Shown here: positions 26,123 through 34,710 of the stretch, in pieces
How the letters are laid out: every line of letters begins with the position of its first letter
Position numbering within the stretch: position 1 is the stretch's first letter
From: Microbacterium marinilacus
Lineage (GTDB): Bacteria > Actinomycetota > Actinomycetes > Actinomycetales > Microbacteriaceae
DNA: 64,000 nt
Reading direction: 5' to 3'
Assembly (NCBI RefSeq): GCF_019753765.1
Contig: NZ_JAIJZW010000009.1
Span: 62,001 to 126,000, forward strand
Position numbers and translations under genes: made by a program
Notes under the pieces: model-generated
Seen by the model: the letters and a program-made list of their open reading frames with translations, nothing else
What the model was told of the DNA's origin: nothing
Database searches by the model: none

Positions 26123-27388
26123 ATGATCGCCCTGCGCATCGCGGCCGACCTCGCGCGCGTCATCGCGCACCGCTGGCCGGTGCTGCTGGCGTGGTGGCTG
26201 GGCGGCGTCGTGATGCGCGACCTCGCGCTGCGCGCGGCGGCCGAGGTCGCCATGGTCTCGCCGTTCGGCGGCGCGCTGGCGCTCTCGCTGGCGATGCTCA
26301 CGCGACTGCTGGTGTTCGTCGCGATGCTGCTGGTGGTGCGCGACGAGCTCGATCAGCTGCGCGGCGAGGAGGACGCCCCCGGGCGCGGCGCGTTCGCGCG
26401 CTCGCTGCTGACGGCCGCGCTGCCGTTCGCGGCGTTCTACCTCGCCAGCGGCCTGCTCGAGCAGGACTGGCGGGGGTACCTCGAGGTGGCGGGCGGGCGG
26501 TGGCTCGCGGAGCACCTCGGCGACGAGACGCCCGCGCCGGACCTCTGGGTCATCGGGCTCAACCTGCCGACGCTGATCGTCATCGCCGCGTGCCTCGTGG
26601 CGCGGATCGGCTGGCGCCGCCTGCAGGGCCGGGCGCCGTGGTGGATCGGCGCCGGTGCCGTCGTCGTCGAGGTGCTCTGGGTGTTCCTGACCGCCTTCGT
26701 GGTCGACGATGGTCTGGCAACCCTCTGGGAGTGGCTGCAGACGCGGCAGCTGTCGGTGTGGATCGAGGACGCGCGGTCCTGGCTGGCGGCGCTCGCCGCC
26801 CCCCTCGCGTGGGTGTGGGACGCGGCGGCGCCGGCGGTCACCATCGTGTTCGAGGCAGTGATCGTCCCGATCGCGTGGATGCTCACGGCGGCGACGGTGT
26901 ACGGACGGTCGCTGGCGGACGCGGACGCGCCGGTCGGCAGCCTGCGGCGCCGCACGGCGACGGCCATGGCGGACGCGGCGAACGACCACGTCGCGACGGT
27001 CCGCGACGGAGCGCGGCTGGTCCGCCGCACCGGCCCCGTGCTCCTCGCGGCGTACTGCCTGCTGTTCGCGCTGATCGAGCTGGTCGAGCCGCTGACGTTC
27101 TTCCTCGTCACCCGCGCGATCGGGCCGCACGCCAAGGGCGACCTGATCGGCGCGATGCTGCCGGCGATCTCGCTGATCCCGTCGATGGTCGTCACGCCCA
27201 TCCTCATCGCGCTCGTCGCGGCCGCCTGCAACGCCGCCGTCGCCCGGATCGCGACGGCGGGCCCGCCGGCCGGCTCAGAGCGTCCCGGAGAGCAGCAGGA
27301 CGTCGACGGCGGCGTCGGCGGCCGTCACGCGCACGGTGACGACGAGGTCCTCGCGCGCGTCGCCCGGGACGAGGAAGACCGCGCGTAG
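26123..27388 (+). CDS. Polytopic membrane protein of unknown function
   Basis: A 421-residue protein with roughly eight hydrophobic segments. I do not recognise a family. Features are an N-terminal amphipathic helix followed by LLAWWLGGVVMRDLAL, a central WIGAGAVVVEVLWVFLTAFVV helix, and several Trp-rich loops (LWEWLQTRQLSVWIEDARSW). The last 38 residues or so are hydrophilic and Asp/Gly/Glu-rich, and are encoded opposite the 3' end of the minus-strand gene 27275-27808, a 114-base convergent overlap. That tail may be non-functional read-through to the first stop. Start fixed by a leaderless promoter. Confidence 0.75.
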   Translation: MIALRIAADLARVIAHRWPVLLAWWLGGVVMRDLALRAAAEVAMVSPFGGALALSLAMLTRLLVFVAMLLVVRDELDQLRGEEDAPGRGAFARSLLTAALPFAAFYLASGLLEQDWRGYLEVAGGRWLAEHLGDETPAPDLWVIGLNLPTLIVIAACLVARIGWRRLQGRAPWWIGAGAVVVEVLWVFLTAFVVDDGLATLWEWLQTRQLSVWIEDARSWLAALAAPLAWVWDAAAPAVTIVFEAVIVPIAWMLTAATVYGRSLADADAPVGSLRRRTATAMADAANDHVATVRDGARLVRRTGPVLLAAYCLLFALIELVEPLTFFLVTRAIGPHAKGDLIGAMLPAISLIPSMVVTPILIALVAAACNAAVARIATAGPPAGSERPGEQQDVDGGVGGRHAHGDDEVLARVARDEEDRA

Positions 27389-27808
27389 CTCATCCTGCTC
27401 GCCGCACGTCGCGGACCTCTCCACCTCGTCGTCCAGCAGCGTGGCGACCTCGGGGGCCCAGGCGCGCTCGTCGTCCGGCGCGCCGCGCGTATGCAGGCGC
27501 TGCTCGGCGAGGCCGGTGATCGCGCAGCCGAGCGCGTCGTCCCCCGTCGCGTAGGGGATCGCCGCCTCCACGATCCGGGCGCCGTCGGGCAGGGGGTCGT
27601 CCGGGTCGTGCAGGCGGGTGACGTCGGTGAGCGTCAGCGGGCCCCACGTCGCCTCGGCCGCCCGGGCCTGGCCGCCCGGGGCGAGACGGAGCGGCACGAG
27701 GTCGTCGCCGTCGGCGTGCTCGAGCAGGTCGCCGCCGCCGAGCACCACGATCGCCGCCACCACGACGGCCCCCAGCGCGAACGCCTCGCGCACGCGCGAC
27801 CGGCTCAC
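27275..27808 (-). CDS. Membrane-anchored protein of unknown function (operon gene 4)
   Basis: A 177-residue protein with one N-terminal hydrophobic helix (FALGAVVVAAIVVLGG) and an extracytoplasmic remainder, ending in a beta-rich VTVRVTAADAAVDVLLLSGTL. No family recognised. GTG 27808 overlaps the previous stop by 4 bases (GTGA). It is the last of four overlapping genes and its 3' end overlaps the convergent membrane-protein gene by 114 bases. The matching topology of the three small proteins in this operon suggests they form a complex at the cell surface. Confidence 0.7.
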   Translation of the reverse strand: MSRSRVREAFALGAVVVAAIVVLGGGDLLEHADGDDLVPLRLAPGGQARAAEATWGPLTLTDVTRLHDPDDPLPDGARIVEAAIPYATGDDALGCAITGLAEQRLHTRGAPDDERAWAPEVATLLDDEVERSATCGEQDELRAVFLVPGDAREDLVVTVRVTAADAAVDVLLLSGTL

Positions 27809-28365
27809 GAGGCCCACCCCCAGGCCTCGACGACCTCGACGGCCGCCGGCGGCGCGTCGAGGTCGAGGTCGAGCACGAGCTGGTCGTCGAGGCGCACGTC
27901 GACCGACGGGCCCAGCGTCAGGCGGGCGCTGCCGTGAGCCGCGCCCGCGGGCACCTCGAAGACCAGGCTGCCGCGCACCGGCAGGCCCGCGCGCAGCGTC
28001 GCGTCCTCGGCGGTCCCGTCGACGCGGTCGCTGGGCGTGTAGGTCGCGCCGCCGAGCTCGAGCTCGACCTGCTCGAGACGGGCACCGGGCTCCGCCCCGG
28101 TGGCGTCGAGCACCACGTCGACGACCACCCACGTCCCGTCGAGCCTGCCGCCGTCGGTCTCGACCGCCTCCGCGACGCGCACGGCCTCGGGCGTGACGGC
28201 GAACGTCCGCCCGACCGCCTGCTCGCCCATCCGCATCGGGACGACGAAGGGCATCTCCACGGCGGCCACCGAGTAGACGAGGTGCGTCCGCGGCGTGACG
28301 GCGGTCACGACGCAGGCCGCCGCCGCGAGGGCCGCGGCCAGACCCCACGCCGCCCGCGGGCTCAT
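27805..28365 (-). CDS. Membrane-anchored protein of unknown function (operon gene 3)
   Basis: A 186-residue protein. An N-terminal hydrophobic helix (GLAAALAAAACVVTAV) is followed by an extracytoplasmic beta-rich domain with segments such as GTWVVVDVVLDATGAEPGARLEQVELELGG and SLVFEVPAGAAHGSARLTL. This pattern resembles Ig-like or DUF4352-type domains, but I cannot assign a family. ATG 28365 overlaps the upstream stop (ATGA), and the end overlaps the next gene (GTGA). Confidence 0.7.
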   Translation of the reverse strand: MSPRAAWGLAAALAAAACVVTAVTPRTHLVYSVAAVEMPFVVPMRMGEQAVGRTFAVTPEAVRVAEAVETDGGRLDGTWVVVDVVLDATGAEPGARLEQVELELGGATYTPSDRVDGTAEDATLRAGLPVRGSLVFEVPAGAAHGSARLTLGPSVDVRLDDQLVLDLDLDAPPAAVEVVEAWGWAS

Positions 28366-29036
28366 CCGGTCCCTCCCGTGTCGTCGGCGATCGGCAGGGT
28401 CGCCTCGGCGGCGGGGACGTAGCCGCCCCACGCCCAGTCGTCGCCGAGCACGGTGAACTGTCGCAGCGTGCCGTCGAGCACCGTGATCCGCAGCTCGTCG
28501 CCGGCGGCGAGGGCCTCGGCCGGGACGTCCCAGCGCAGCGTCGTCGCGACCGGCACGCCCGGCTGCAGCGTCGACACGACCGAGCCGTCGTCCGTGCGCT
28601 CGATCCGCACGTCGGCGTCCTCGGGCAGGCCCGCGACGGTCACGGCGTCGGTGAAGACGTCGTGCGCGTTGAGTGGACGGTCCCAGCGGTTCTCTATCTC
28701 GAGGGACACCAGCAGCGCCGCCTCGCCGTCGTCGAGGAACAGCTCGGGGTCGTCCGTGAGCGACGCCGACGCGAAGCCCACCGCGAGCTGGTCGTTCTCG
28801 TGCACGTCGCCGGCCGCCAGACGCACCGGCGGTGCCGCCGCCCGGTCGGCAGGCGCGAGCCCGCCGACCAGCCACACGACGCCGACCGCCGCCGCGAGCG
28901 CGGCGAGGACGAGCCACGGGGCGGGGCCGAGCTCGGCGAGGGCGCCCCAAGCCCTGCGGGCGAGCGGGCGAACCCGCCCCTCTGCCGATGTCGCATCCGA
29001 TGTCGGGCCCGGCGCCCCGGTGCCCGCCGCGCTCAC
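28362..29036 (-). CDS. Membrane-anchored protein of unknown function (operon gene 2)
   Basis: A 224-residue protein with a short cytoplasmic N-terminus, a hydrophobic helix (PAPWLVLAALAAAVGVVWLVGGLA) and a C-terminal extracytoplasmic domain containing SLEIENRWDRPLNAHDVFTDAVTVAG, a pattern seen in DUF4352-like immunoprotective folds. Function unknown. GTG 29036 overlaps the DUF1990 gene stop (GTGA), so translation is probably coupled. Longer in-frame readings would bury the start inside the DUF1990 gene. Confidence 0.7.
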   Translation of the reverse strand: MSAAGTGAPGPTSDATSAEGRVRPLARRAWGALAELGPAPWLVLAALAAAVGVVWLVGGLAPADRAAAPPVRLAAGDVHENDQLAVGFASASLTDDPELFLDDGEAALLVSLEIENRWDRPLNAHDVFTDAVTVAGLPEDADVRIERTDDGSVVSTLQPGVPVATTLRWDVPAEALAAGDELRITVLDGTLRQFTVLGDDWAWGGYVPAAEATLPIADDTGGTG

Positions 29037-29563
29037 GTCGCCCCCGACGGCACGAGCGCCCGCAGATAGCGCTGCGTGTAGGCGCGCTGCAGCAGCCGCA
29101 CCAGCGGCCCGCCCGCGCGAAGCCACCAGGTGGCGGGGCGCGAGAACGCCCGGATGCGGACCCAGACGGATCCATCCGGGTCCTGCTCCACGAGGAAGGC
29201 CTCCTCGCCGCTCTCGGGGTGCCCCGGCAGGGTGCCGTAGGCGAAGCCCCGCACGAAGGGCTCGTCGACGACGTACACGACGCGACAGGGGACGTCGCGC
29301 GGCCAGAGGCCGATGCGCAGCACGGCGCGGTCCCCGGCGGCGATCGGACGGCGCTCGGCATCCCCCGGCGCGCTCACCCGGATGCCCGACCGGCGTTGGA
29401 TGCCCCACCGCAGGATCTCGTCGCCCGCCTCCCGCCAGCCCGCGTCGTCGCCGAGCCTCGTGCGGACGTCGATGGCGCGGTAGCCGCGCGGGGGATGGCG
29501 CAGCAGGTCGTCGCGACGGGTGCCGCCGACCTCGCCGTAGGTGTACGCGTCCCCCTTGCGCAT
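29033..29563 (-). CDS. DUF1990 domain protein
   Basis: A 176-residue protein matching the DUF1990 pattern: an N-terminal YTYGEVGGTRRDDL segment with a conserved Tyr, a central WGIQRRSG, then VVYVVDEPFVRGFAYGTLPGHPESGEEAFLVEQDPDGSVWVRIRAFSRPA. Such domains occur in bacteria and plants without an established biochemical role, and lipid-related roles have been suggested. It is the first gene of a four-gene overlapping unit with three membrane-anchored proteins. A CAGGAT box six bases before ATG 29563 suggests a leaderless start. Confidence 0.85.
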   Translation of the reverse strand: MRKGDAYTYGEVGGTRRDDLLRHPPRGYRAIDVRTRLGDDAGWREAGDEILRWGIQRRSGIRVSAPGDAERRPIAAGDRAVLRIGLWPRDVPCRVVYVVDEPFVRGFAYGTLPGHPESGEEAFLVEQDPDGSVWVRIRAFSRPATWWLRAGGPLVRLLQRAYTQRYLRALVPSGAT

Positions 29564-29569
29564 GCGCCC

Positions 29570-29575
29570 ATCCTG
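29570..29575 (-). promoter_or_regulatory. -10-like box of the DUF1990 operon
   Basis: CAGGAT on the minus strand ends six bases before ATG 29563, the same spacing as the TANNNT boxes elsewhere in the window. Confidence 0.45.
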
Positions 29576-29643
29576 GCAGGTCCGGCTGCCGGGCGGGGGA
29601 TCGGCTCCCGGCGCCGTTCCGGCCGCAACCGAGGGGCGCGTCC

Positions 29644-29649
29644 TAGGCT
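29644..29649 (+). promoter_or_regulatory. -10 box of the leaderless putA promoter
   Basis: TAGGCT ends six bases before ATG 29656, and no Shine-Dalgarno sequence is present. The identical hexamer and spacing occur before the lipoate-ligase-like gene at 57926. Confidence 0.6.
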
Positions 29650-29655
29650 GATCGC

Positions 29656-32600
29656 ATGTCCGACGACCTCGACCCGCAGCAGCTCCCGGACGGCGACCTC
29701 GTCGAGGCCGCGATCGCGCTCGCGCGCCGATGGGTCGACGAGGCGGCGGACGTGAAGGCGGACGCGGCCGCGGAGCGGCTCGCCGGCGTGCTGAGGGATC
29801 CGAAGGGCCTGCCGTTCACGCTCGGCTTCGTCGACGGGGTGATGCGGCCCGAGAGCCTCGCCGCCGCGGCCGGCAACCTCGCCCGGGTCGCGCCCCTGGC
29901 CCCGGGGTTCCTGCCCTGGTACCTGCGCGGCGCCGTCCGCGCGGGCGGCCTCGTCGCGCCGGTGCTGCCCGCCCCGGTCGTCCCGATCGCGCGCCGCGTG
30001 CTGCGCGAGATGGTCGGCCACCTCATCGTCGACGCCCGCCCCGAGAAGCTCGGCCCCGCGCTCGCCGCGCTGCGGGAGGACGGGGCGCGCCTGAACCTCA
30101 ACCTGCTCGGCGAGGCGGTCCTCGGCGAGCAGGAGGCGGGACGACGCCTCGCGGGCATCCGCGAGCTGGTGGAGCGGCCCGACGTCGACTACGTGTCCGT
30201 CAAGGTGTCGGCCATCGCGAGCCGCCTGTCGATGTGGGCGTTCGACGAGACCGTCGAGCACGTGGTGGAGCGGCTGCGCCCCCTGTACCTGTCGGCGGCG
30301 TCGCACGGCACGTTCCTCAACCTGGACATGGAGGAGTACCGCGACCTCGACCTGACGATCGCGGTCTTCGAGCGGCTGCTCGACGACCCCGAGCTGACGA
30401 CGTACCGCGCGGGGATCGTCCTGCAGGCCTACCTGCCCGACGCGTTGCCCGCCCTCGAGCGCCTCACCGACTGGGCGACGGCGCGGGTGGACGGCGGCGG
30501 GGCCCCGGTCAAGGTGCGGCTCGTCAAGGGCGCGAACCTCGCGATGGAGCGCGTGGACGCCGCCGTCCACGGCTGGCCGCTCGCCACCCACGGCTCGAAG
30601 CTCGACACCGACGCCGCCTACCTGCGGTGTCTCGACCACGCGCTGCGCCCCGAGCGCACTCGCGCCGTGACGGTGGGCGTCGCGGGGCACAACCTGTTCG
30701 ACATCGCCTATGCGTGGCTGCTCGCCGGCGAGCGGGGCCTGCGCGGCACGGGAGCCGGCGCGACGTCGGCCCTGGAGTTCGAGATGCTGCTGGGCATGGC
30801 CCAGGGGCAGGTGGCGGCGGTCTCCCGCGAGGTCGGGCCCGTGCTGCTCTACGTGCCGGTGGTGGCCCCGTCCGAGTTCGATGTCGCGATCAGCTACCTC
30901 GCGCGTCGCCTGGAGGAGAACGCGTCGGGTGAGAACTTCCTCTCGGCGGCGTTCGGGATGCACGAGGACGACGCGCTGTTCGCGCGGGAGCGCGACCGGT
31001 TCGTCGCGTCGGTCGCGCGTGCCGCGGACCCCTCGCTGCCCGCGGGCCCGAACCGTGAGCAGGACCGCGCGGACGTGCCGTCGCCCGAGGAGATCGCGGC
31101 GGCGGGCGACGACGACATGACCCAGGTCGCGCTGGACATCGCCCGGGGGTCCGGCTCGTCCGCCGTCGCGACGGCGGACGACACCGTGGCGCTCGAGCCC
31201 GCCGACGAGTTCCGCGCGGTCGCGGAGGCGGACGTCGTCGAGACCGCGGTGTTCGCTCAGCGCGAGGTGGGCGCGGCGGCGGGCGCCCCGGGCTTCCGGA
31301 ACGCGCCGGACACCGATCCCGCCCTGCCGGACAACCGTGAGTGGGCTCGTCAGATCCTCGCCCGGATCCCGTCGTCGACCGCCGGCGACGCGACGGTCGC
31401 CGCGGCCCTGGTCTCCGACGCGGACGCCCTCGAGGAGATCGTCGCCCGCGTCCGGGCCGCCGGGGAGGAGTGGGGCCGCCGGCCGGCCGCCGAGCGCGGC
31501 GGCATGCTGCAGCGCGCCGCGCGCTCGCTCGAGGCGCGCCGGGCCGAGCTGATCGAGGTGGCCGGGTCGGAGACGGGCAAGGTCTTCGCCGAGGCCGACG
31601 TCGAGGTGAGTGAGGCCGTCGACTTCGCGAACTACTACGGCGCCACCGCCCGCGAGCTCGACCGCGTCGCGGGCGCCGTGTTCGAGCCGTCGCGGCTGAC
31701 GGTGGTGGCACCGCCGTGGAACTTCCCCGTGGCGATCCCGGCCGGCGGGGTGCTGGCGGCGCTCGCCGCGGGCTCCGGAGTGGTGTTCAAGCCCGCGCCC
31801 CAGGCGCGCCGCTGCGCGGCGGTGGTCGCCGAGGCGCTGTGGGATGCGGGCATCCCGCGCGACCTGCTCGCCCTCGTCGACATCGCCGAGGGCGACGGCG
31901 GGCCGGACGACCTGGGCCGGCGGCTGATCGCGCACGAGACCGTCGACCGGGTGATCCTGACCGGATCGTTCGAGACCGCGCGGCTGTTCCGCGGCTGGCG
32001 GCCCGACCTGCCGCTGCTCGCCGAGACCAGCGGCAAGAACGCGATGATCGTCACCCCGTCCGCCGACCTCGACCTCGCGGCGGCCGACCTGGTGCGCAGC
32101 GCGTTCGGACACGCCGGCCAGAAGTGCTCGGCGGCGTCGCTGGCCATCCTCGTCGGCCCGGTCGGCCGCTCCCGGCGCTTCGCGAGACAGCTCGTCGACG
32201 CGACCCGCTCGCTGCGCGTCGGCCCTCCCTCCGACCCGCTGTCGGAGATCGGGCCCGTGATCGAGGTGCCCTCGGGCAAGCTCGAGTGGGCGCTGACCAC
32301 CCTGGACGACGGCGAGCAGTGGCTCGTGCAGCCCCGGCCGCTGCGCGACACCGGCTGGGACGCGGCGGAGGGCGACGGCAGGTTCTGGACGCCCGGCATC
32401 CGCACGGGCGTGCAGCCCGGATCGCGCTTCCACCGCGAGGAGTTCTTCGGCCCCGTGCTCGGCGTGATGCACGCCCCCTCGCTGGCGCGGGCGATCGAGC
32501 TGCAGAACGCCGTCGAGTACGGGCTGACGGCCGGTCTCTACACGCAGGACCCCGACGACCTCGAGGAGTGGCTCGAGACGGTCGAGGCCGGCAACCTCTA

Positions 32601-33525
32601 CGTCAACCGCGGCATCACCGGCGCGATCGTGCAGCGCCAGCCCTTCGGCGGCTGGAAGCGGTCGTCGGTCGGCGCCGGCGCCAAGGCGGGCGGGCCGAAC
32701 CACCTGATCGGGCTCGGGTCGTGGCGGCCCTCGTCGGGAGGCCCGTCCGGCAAGGCGCTGCAGCTGCGGGGTCTCGACACCCGCATCGTCGCGCTGATCG
32801 AGGCGGCCCAGCCCTCGCTGAGCCACGACGAGCACGACTGGCTGCGCCGCGCCGCGCTGTCGGACGCGATCGCGTGGGATCGCGAGTTCGGCAAGGTCAA
32901 GGACGTCTCGCAGCTGGGTGTGGAGCGCAACCTGTTCCGCTACCGCCCCGCCGACGTGGCGGTGCGGGCGACCGCCGACGCCACCTGGCAGTCGGTGCTG
33001 CGCGTCGCGATCGCGGGCGTCCGCGTCGACGGCGGGTTCACGCTCTCGGCGCCGGTGGGGCTGCCGCAGGCCGTGCGCCGCGTGCTGGGTCAGCTGGGGG
33101 TGCCGGTGCACGTCGAGACCGACGAGCAGTGGATCCAGCGCATGCGCGGGCCGGTGGACGCGGCCGCGGCGAGCGGCCCCGACGGCGCGCCGGCTCCGGA
33201 GGCGGACGCCGCCGGGGACCGTCCGACCGAGGGCGCGCCGCCCGCCGAGCCCGCGCCGGTGACCGGCACGATCTCCGTGGGACAGCTGATCGGCGACCAG
33301 TCGCGGCCGGGGCGGGCGCGCCTGATCGGATCGCGCGAGTCCGTCGCCGCACTGCACGGCGCCCTCGCGGCGGCGATCGGCGGCGACCCCGACCTGGCGG
33401 TGTACGCGGGTGACGTGACCACGGCCGGCCGCGTCGAGCTGCTGCCCTTCCTGCGCGAGCAGTCGATCTCGATCACCGCCCACCGGTTCGGCAACCCCGA
33501 CGCGTGGAGCGCCGAGGTCATCTGA
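29656..33525 (+). CDS. putA: Bifunctional proline dehydrogenase / L-glutamate gamma-semialdehyde dehydrogenase (PutA)
   Basis: A 1289-residue fusion that oxidises proline to glutamate in two steps with substrate channelling. The FAD-linked proline dehydrogenase barrel fills about the first 480 residues (SVKVSAIASRLSMW, YRAGIVLQAYLPD, VRLVKGANLAMER). The aldehyde dehydrogenase half has PWNFPVAIPAGGVLAAL, ETSGKNAMIVTPSADLD and the catalytic Cys near residue 824 (GHAGQKCSAAS). A further C-terminal domain of about 200 residues follows. It lacks the N-terminal ribbon-helix-helix DNA-binding domain of enterobacterial PutA. It is monocistronic and leaderless. With the ddaH and rocD genes nearby it links arginine/ornithine breakdown to glutamate, since both routes meet at glutamate semialdehyde. 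Confidence 0.95.
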   Translation: MSDDLDPQQLPDGDLVEAAIALARRWVDEAADVKADAAAERLAGVLRDPKGLPFTLGFVDGVMRPESLAAAAGNLARVAPLAPGFLPWYLRGAVRAGGLVAPVLPAPVVPIARRVLREMVGHLIVDARPEKLGPALAALREDGARLNLNLLGEAVLGEQEAGRRLAGIRELVERPDVDYVSVKVSAIASRLSMWAFDETVEHVVERLRPLYLSAASHGTFLNLDMEEYRDLDLTIAVFERLLDDPELTTYRAGIVLQAYLPDALPALERLTDWATARVDGGGAPVKVRLVKGANLAMERVDAAVHGWPLATHGSKLDTDAAYLRCLDHALRPERTRAVTVGVAGHNLFDIAYAWLLAGERGLRGTGAGATSALEFEMLLGMAQGQVAAVSREVGPVLLYVPVVAPSEFDVAISYLARRLEENASGENFLSAAFGMHEDDALFARERDRFVASVARAADPSLPAGPNREQDRADVPSPEEIAAAGDDDMTQVALDIARGSGSSAVATADDTVALEPADEFRAVAEADVVETAVFAQREVGAAAGAPGFRNAPDTDPALPDNREWARQILARIPSSTAGDATVAAALVSDADALEEIVARVRAAGEEWGRRPAAERGGMLQRAARSLEARRAELIEVAGSETGKVFAEADVEVSEAVDFANYYGATARELDRVAGAVFEPSRLTVVAPPWNFPVAIPAGGVLAALAAGSGVVFKPAPQARRCAAVVAEALWDAGIPRDLLALVDIAEGDGGPDDLGRRLIAHETVDRVILTGSFETARLFRGWRPDLPLLAETSGKNAMIVTPSADLDLAAADLVRSAFGHAGQKCSAASLAILVGPVGRSRRFARQLVDATRSLRVGPPSDPLSEIGPVIEVPSGKLEWALTTLDDGEQWLVQPRPLRDTGWDAAEGDGRFWTPGIRTGVQPGSRFHREEFFGPVLGVMHAPSLARAIELQNAVEYGLTAGLYTQDPDDLEEWLETVEAGNLYVNRGITGAIVQRQPFGGWKRSSVGAGAKAGGPNHLIGLGSWRPSSGGPSGKALQLRGLDTRIVALIEAAQPSLSHDEHDWLRRAALSDAIAWDREFGKVKDVSQLGVERNLFRYRPADVAVRATADATWQSVLRVAIAGVRVDGGFTLSAPVGLPQAVRRVLGQLGVPVHVETDEQWIQRMRGPVDAAAASGPDGAPAPEADAAGDRPTEGAPPAEPAPVTGTISVGQLIGDQSRPGRARLIGSRESVAALHGALAAAIGGDPDLAVYAGDVTTAGRVELLPFLREQSISITAHRFGNPDAWSAEVI

Positions 33526-33538
33526 CGTCGCCGGACGG

Positions 33539-33573
33539 GGACGCCGCGTCGCCGGAGCGATCGCGGCGCGTCC
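33539..33573 (+). terminator. Possible imperfect hairpin after putA
   Basis: GGACGCCGCG (33539-33548) can pair with CGCGGCGCGTCC (33562-33573) with a two-base bulge. The rest of the 234-base gap up to 33759 shows nothing I can identify. Confidence 0.35.
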
Positions 33574-33759
33574 GCGCCGCTGCACGATCCAGATGGATCG
33601 GCCTCGCGCTGGGAGGGGGCTCCTTCCCGCGCTCGAACGCCCCGATCTGGCCCCGCATCTCCCCGCCCGCGTGGTTCGGACGGAGATCCCGTGTCCTCCG
33701 GGGCGTCTCGATGGCATCGCTCCGGTGAAGGCGACATCTCCGTGGGAAGCGCGCGCAGC

Positions 33760-34209
33760 TCACGATGGGGGCCCCGCGTCGCCCGGGCGGGCGGGCTCCG
33801 CGTGCGTCGCCGGGCGCGGCGGCCCGCGGTCGAGCCACTGGCGATAGGCGTCGATCAGGTCGGCGGTGACCTCCAGCTCGTCGGCGAGGAACTCCGCGCC
33901 GGAGCCCAGGCGCTCGGCGCGCTCGTACGCGTCGGCGGAGATCAGCAGGCGGGCGGCGTACAGATCGGCCTGCCGCTCCTGCGCGGCCGTCGCCGCGGAG
34001 AGCGCCCCGGGCGCTCCGACGTGGCGGTGCCCGTAGTGCGCGTGCCCCAGCTCGTGGGCGAGGACGCATCGTCGTTCGACCGGGGTCAGCCGCGCGTCGA
34101 GCAGGATGCGCCGCTGCTCGGGCAGATAGGCGCCCAAGAGGTCGCCGGGCAGGTGGGCCGTGGACACCTCGAGCCCGGACTCGGCTGCGAGTCGGGTGAG
34201 GTCGTCCAT
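33760..34209 (-). CDS. ImmA/IrrE family metallo-endopeptidase
   Basis: A 149-residue zinc protease of the ImmA/IrrE family. The HELGH motif is at residues 52-56 (VLAHELGHAHYGHRH), preceded by RRILLDARLTPVERRC, the usual spacing for this family. In ICEs and prophages ImmA cleaves a cognate XRE repressor, which derepresses the element. The gene lies 6 bases after an XRE-type regulator gene on the same strand, the classic arrangement. It therefore probably cleaves that regulator. No integrase or other phage genes are visible nearby, so it could be a remnant or a domesticated stress switch. Confidence 0.88.
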   Translation of the reverse strand: MDDLTRLAAESGLEVSTAHLPGDLLGAYLPEQRRILLDARLTPVERRCVLAHELGHAHYGHRHVGAPGALSAATAAQERQADLYAARLLISADAYERAERLGSGAEFLADELEVTADLIDAYRQWLDRGPPRPATHAEPARPGDAGPPS

Positions 34210-34215
34210 GGCGGG

Positions 34216-34617
34216 CTACTCCGCGTGAGGGGGATCGTCGACGCGTCGACGGCCGCGCTTCGCGGCGTGGGGGAGGTCCGTCACGGAGAGGCCGTCGACA
34301 GCGTCATTCTGCTCCTCGTCGACCACCGGCGCGTCGCCGCGGTGCGCGGGCTGTGGAGAACCGTGCTCGGCGAGGAGACGGTCGTACGCGTTCTGGACGA
34401 TGACGGCGGGGTTCGCCCCGATCACCTCGCAGGCCTCGCAGACGACGGCGAGCGGGATGCCCACCCTGCCGTTGAGCCACCGGTTGAAGTTGGCCTCCGC
34501 GCGGCCCATGAGCACGGCCACCTGCTTCGCCGTGAACGCGCGGGCGGTGATCGCCCCCTTCAGCTCGAGACCGACGAAGCGTGCGAAGGCGGCACTGCGC
34601 TGTGGGTTGGTCGTCAT
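34216..34617 (-). CDS. XRE-type helix-turn-helix regulator (partner of ImmA-like protease)
   Basis: A 133-residue protein. A helix-turn-helix covers about residues 15-70 (FTAKQVAVLMGRAEANFNRWLNGRVGIPLAVVCEACEVIGANPAVIV), and a hydrophilic tail rich in Asp/Glu and then Arg/Lys follows, the kind of linker that ImmA-type proteases cut. Start ATG 34617 has an AATAAT box seven bases upstream, inside the palindrome GCAATTATTGC, which suggests autorepression. It is divergent from another small XRE gene, as in cI/cro-type switches. Confidence 0.78.
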   Translation of the reverse strand: MTTNPQRSAAFARFVGLELKGAITARAFTAKQVAVLMGRAEANFNRWLNGRVGIPLAVVCEACEVIGANPAVIVQNAYDRLLAEHGSPQPAHRGDAPVVDEEQNDAVDGLSVTDLPHAAKRGRRRVDDPPHAE

Positions 34618-34621
34618 GCGC

Positions 34622-34632
34622 GCAATTATTGC
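34622..34632. promoter_or_regulatory. Palindrome over the -10 box of the XRE-ImmA unit
   Basis: GCAATTATTGC is an 11-base odd-centred palindrome that contains the likely -10 box (AATAAT on the minus strand, 34625-34630) of the leftward regulator gene. It is a candidate operator. Confidence 0.5.
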
Positions 34633-34646
34633 AACGGGCATTCCGA

Positions 34647-34662
34647 TTGCCCATATGGGCAA
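34647..34662. promoter_or_regulatory. Perfect 16-base palindrome between divergent XRE genes
   Basis: TTGCCCATATGGGCAA is its own reverse complement and sits in the middle of the 93-base divergent promoter region, which is notably AT-richer than the rest of the window. A -35-like TTGACA follows at 34675-34680 for the rightward gene. It is the likely shared operator of the switch. Confidence 0.6.
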
Positions 34663-34710
34663 AGGGCCTTGCGCTTGACAACTGACTGTGCGGTCATCAA
34701 AAGTGTCTAT

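Noticed and set aside
29374..33717. A very long open reading frame on the minus strand opposite putA
   Set aside because: It is the antisense shadow of putA, with Arg/Gly/Val-rich low-complexity translation and no family similarity. High GC keeps many antisense frames open.
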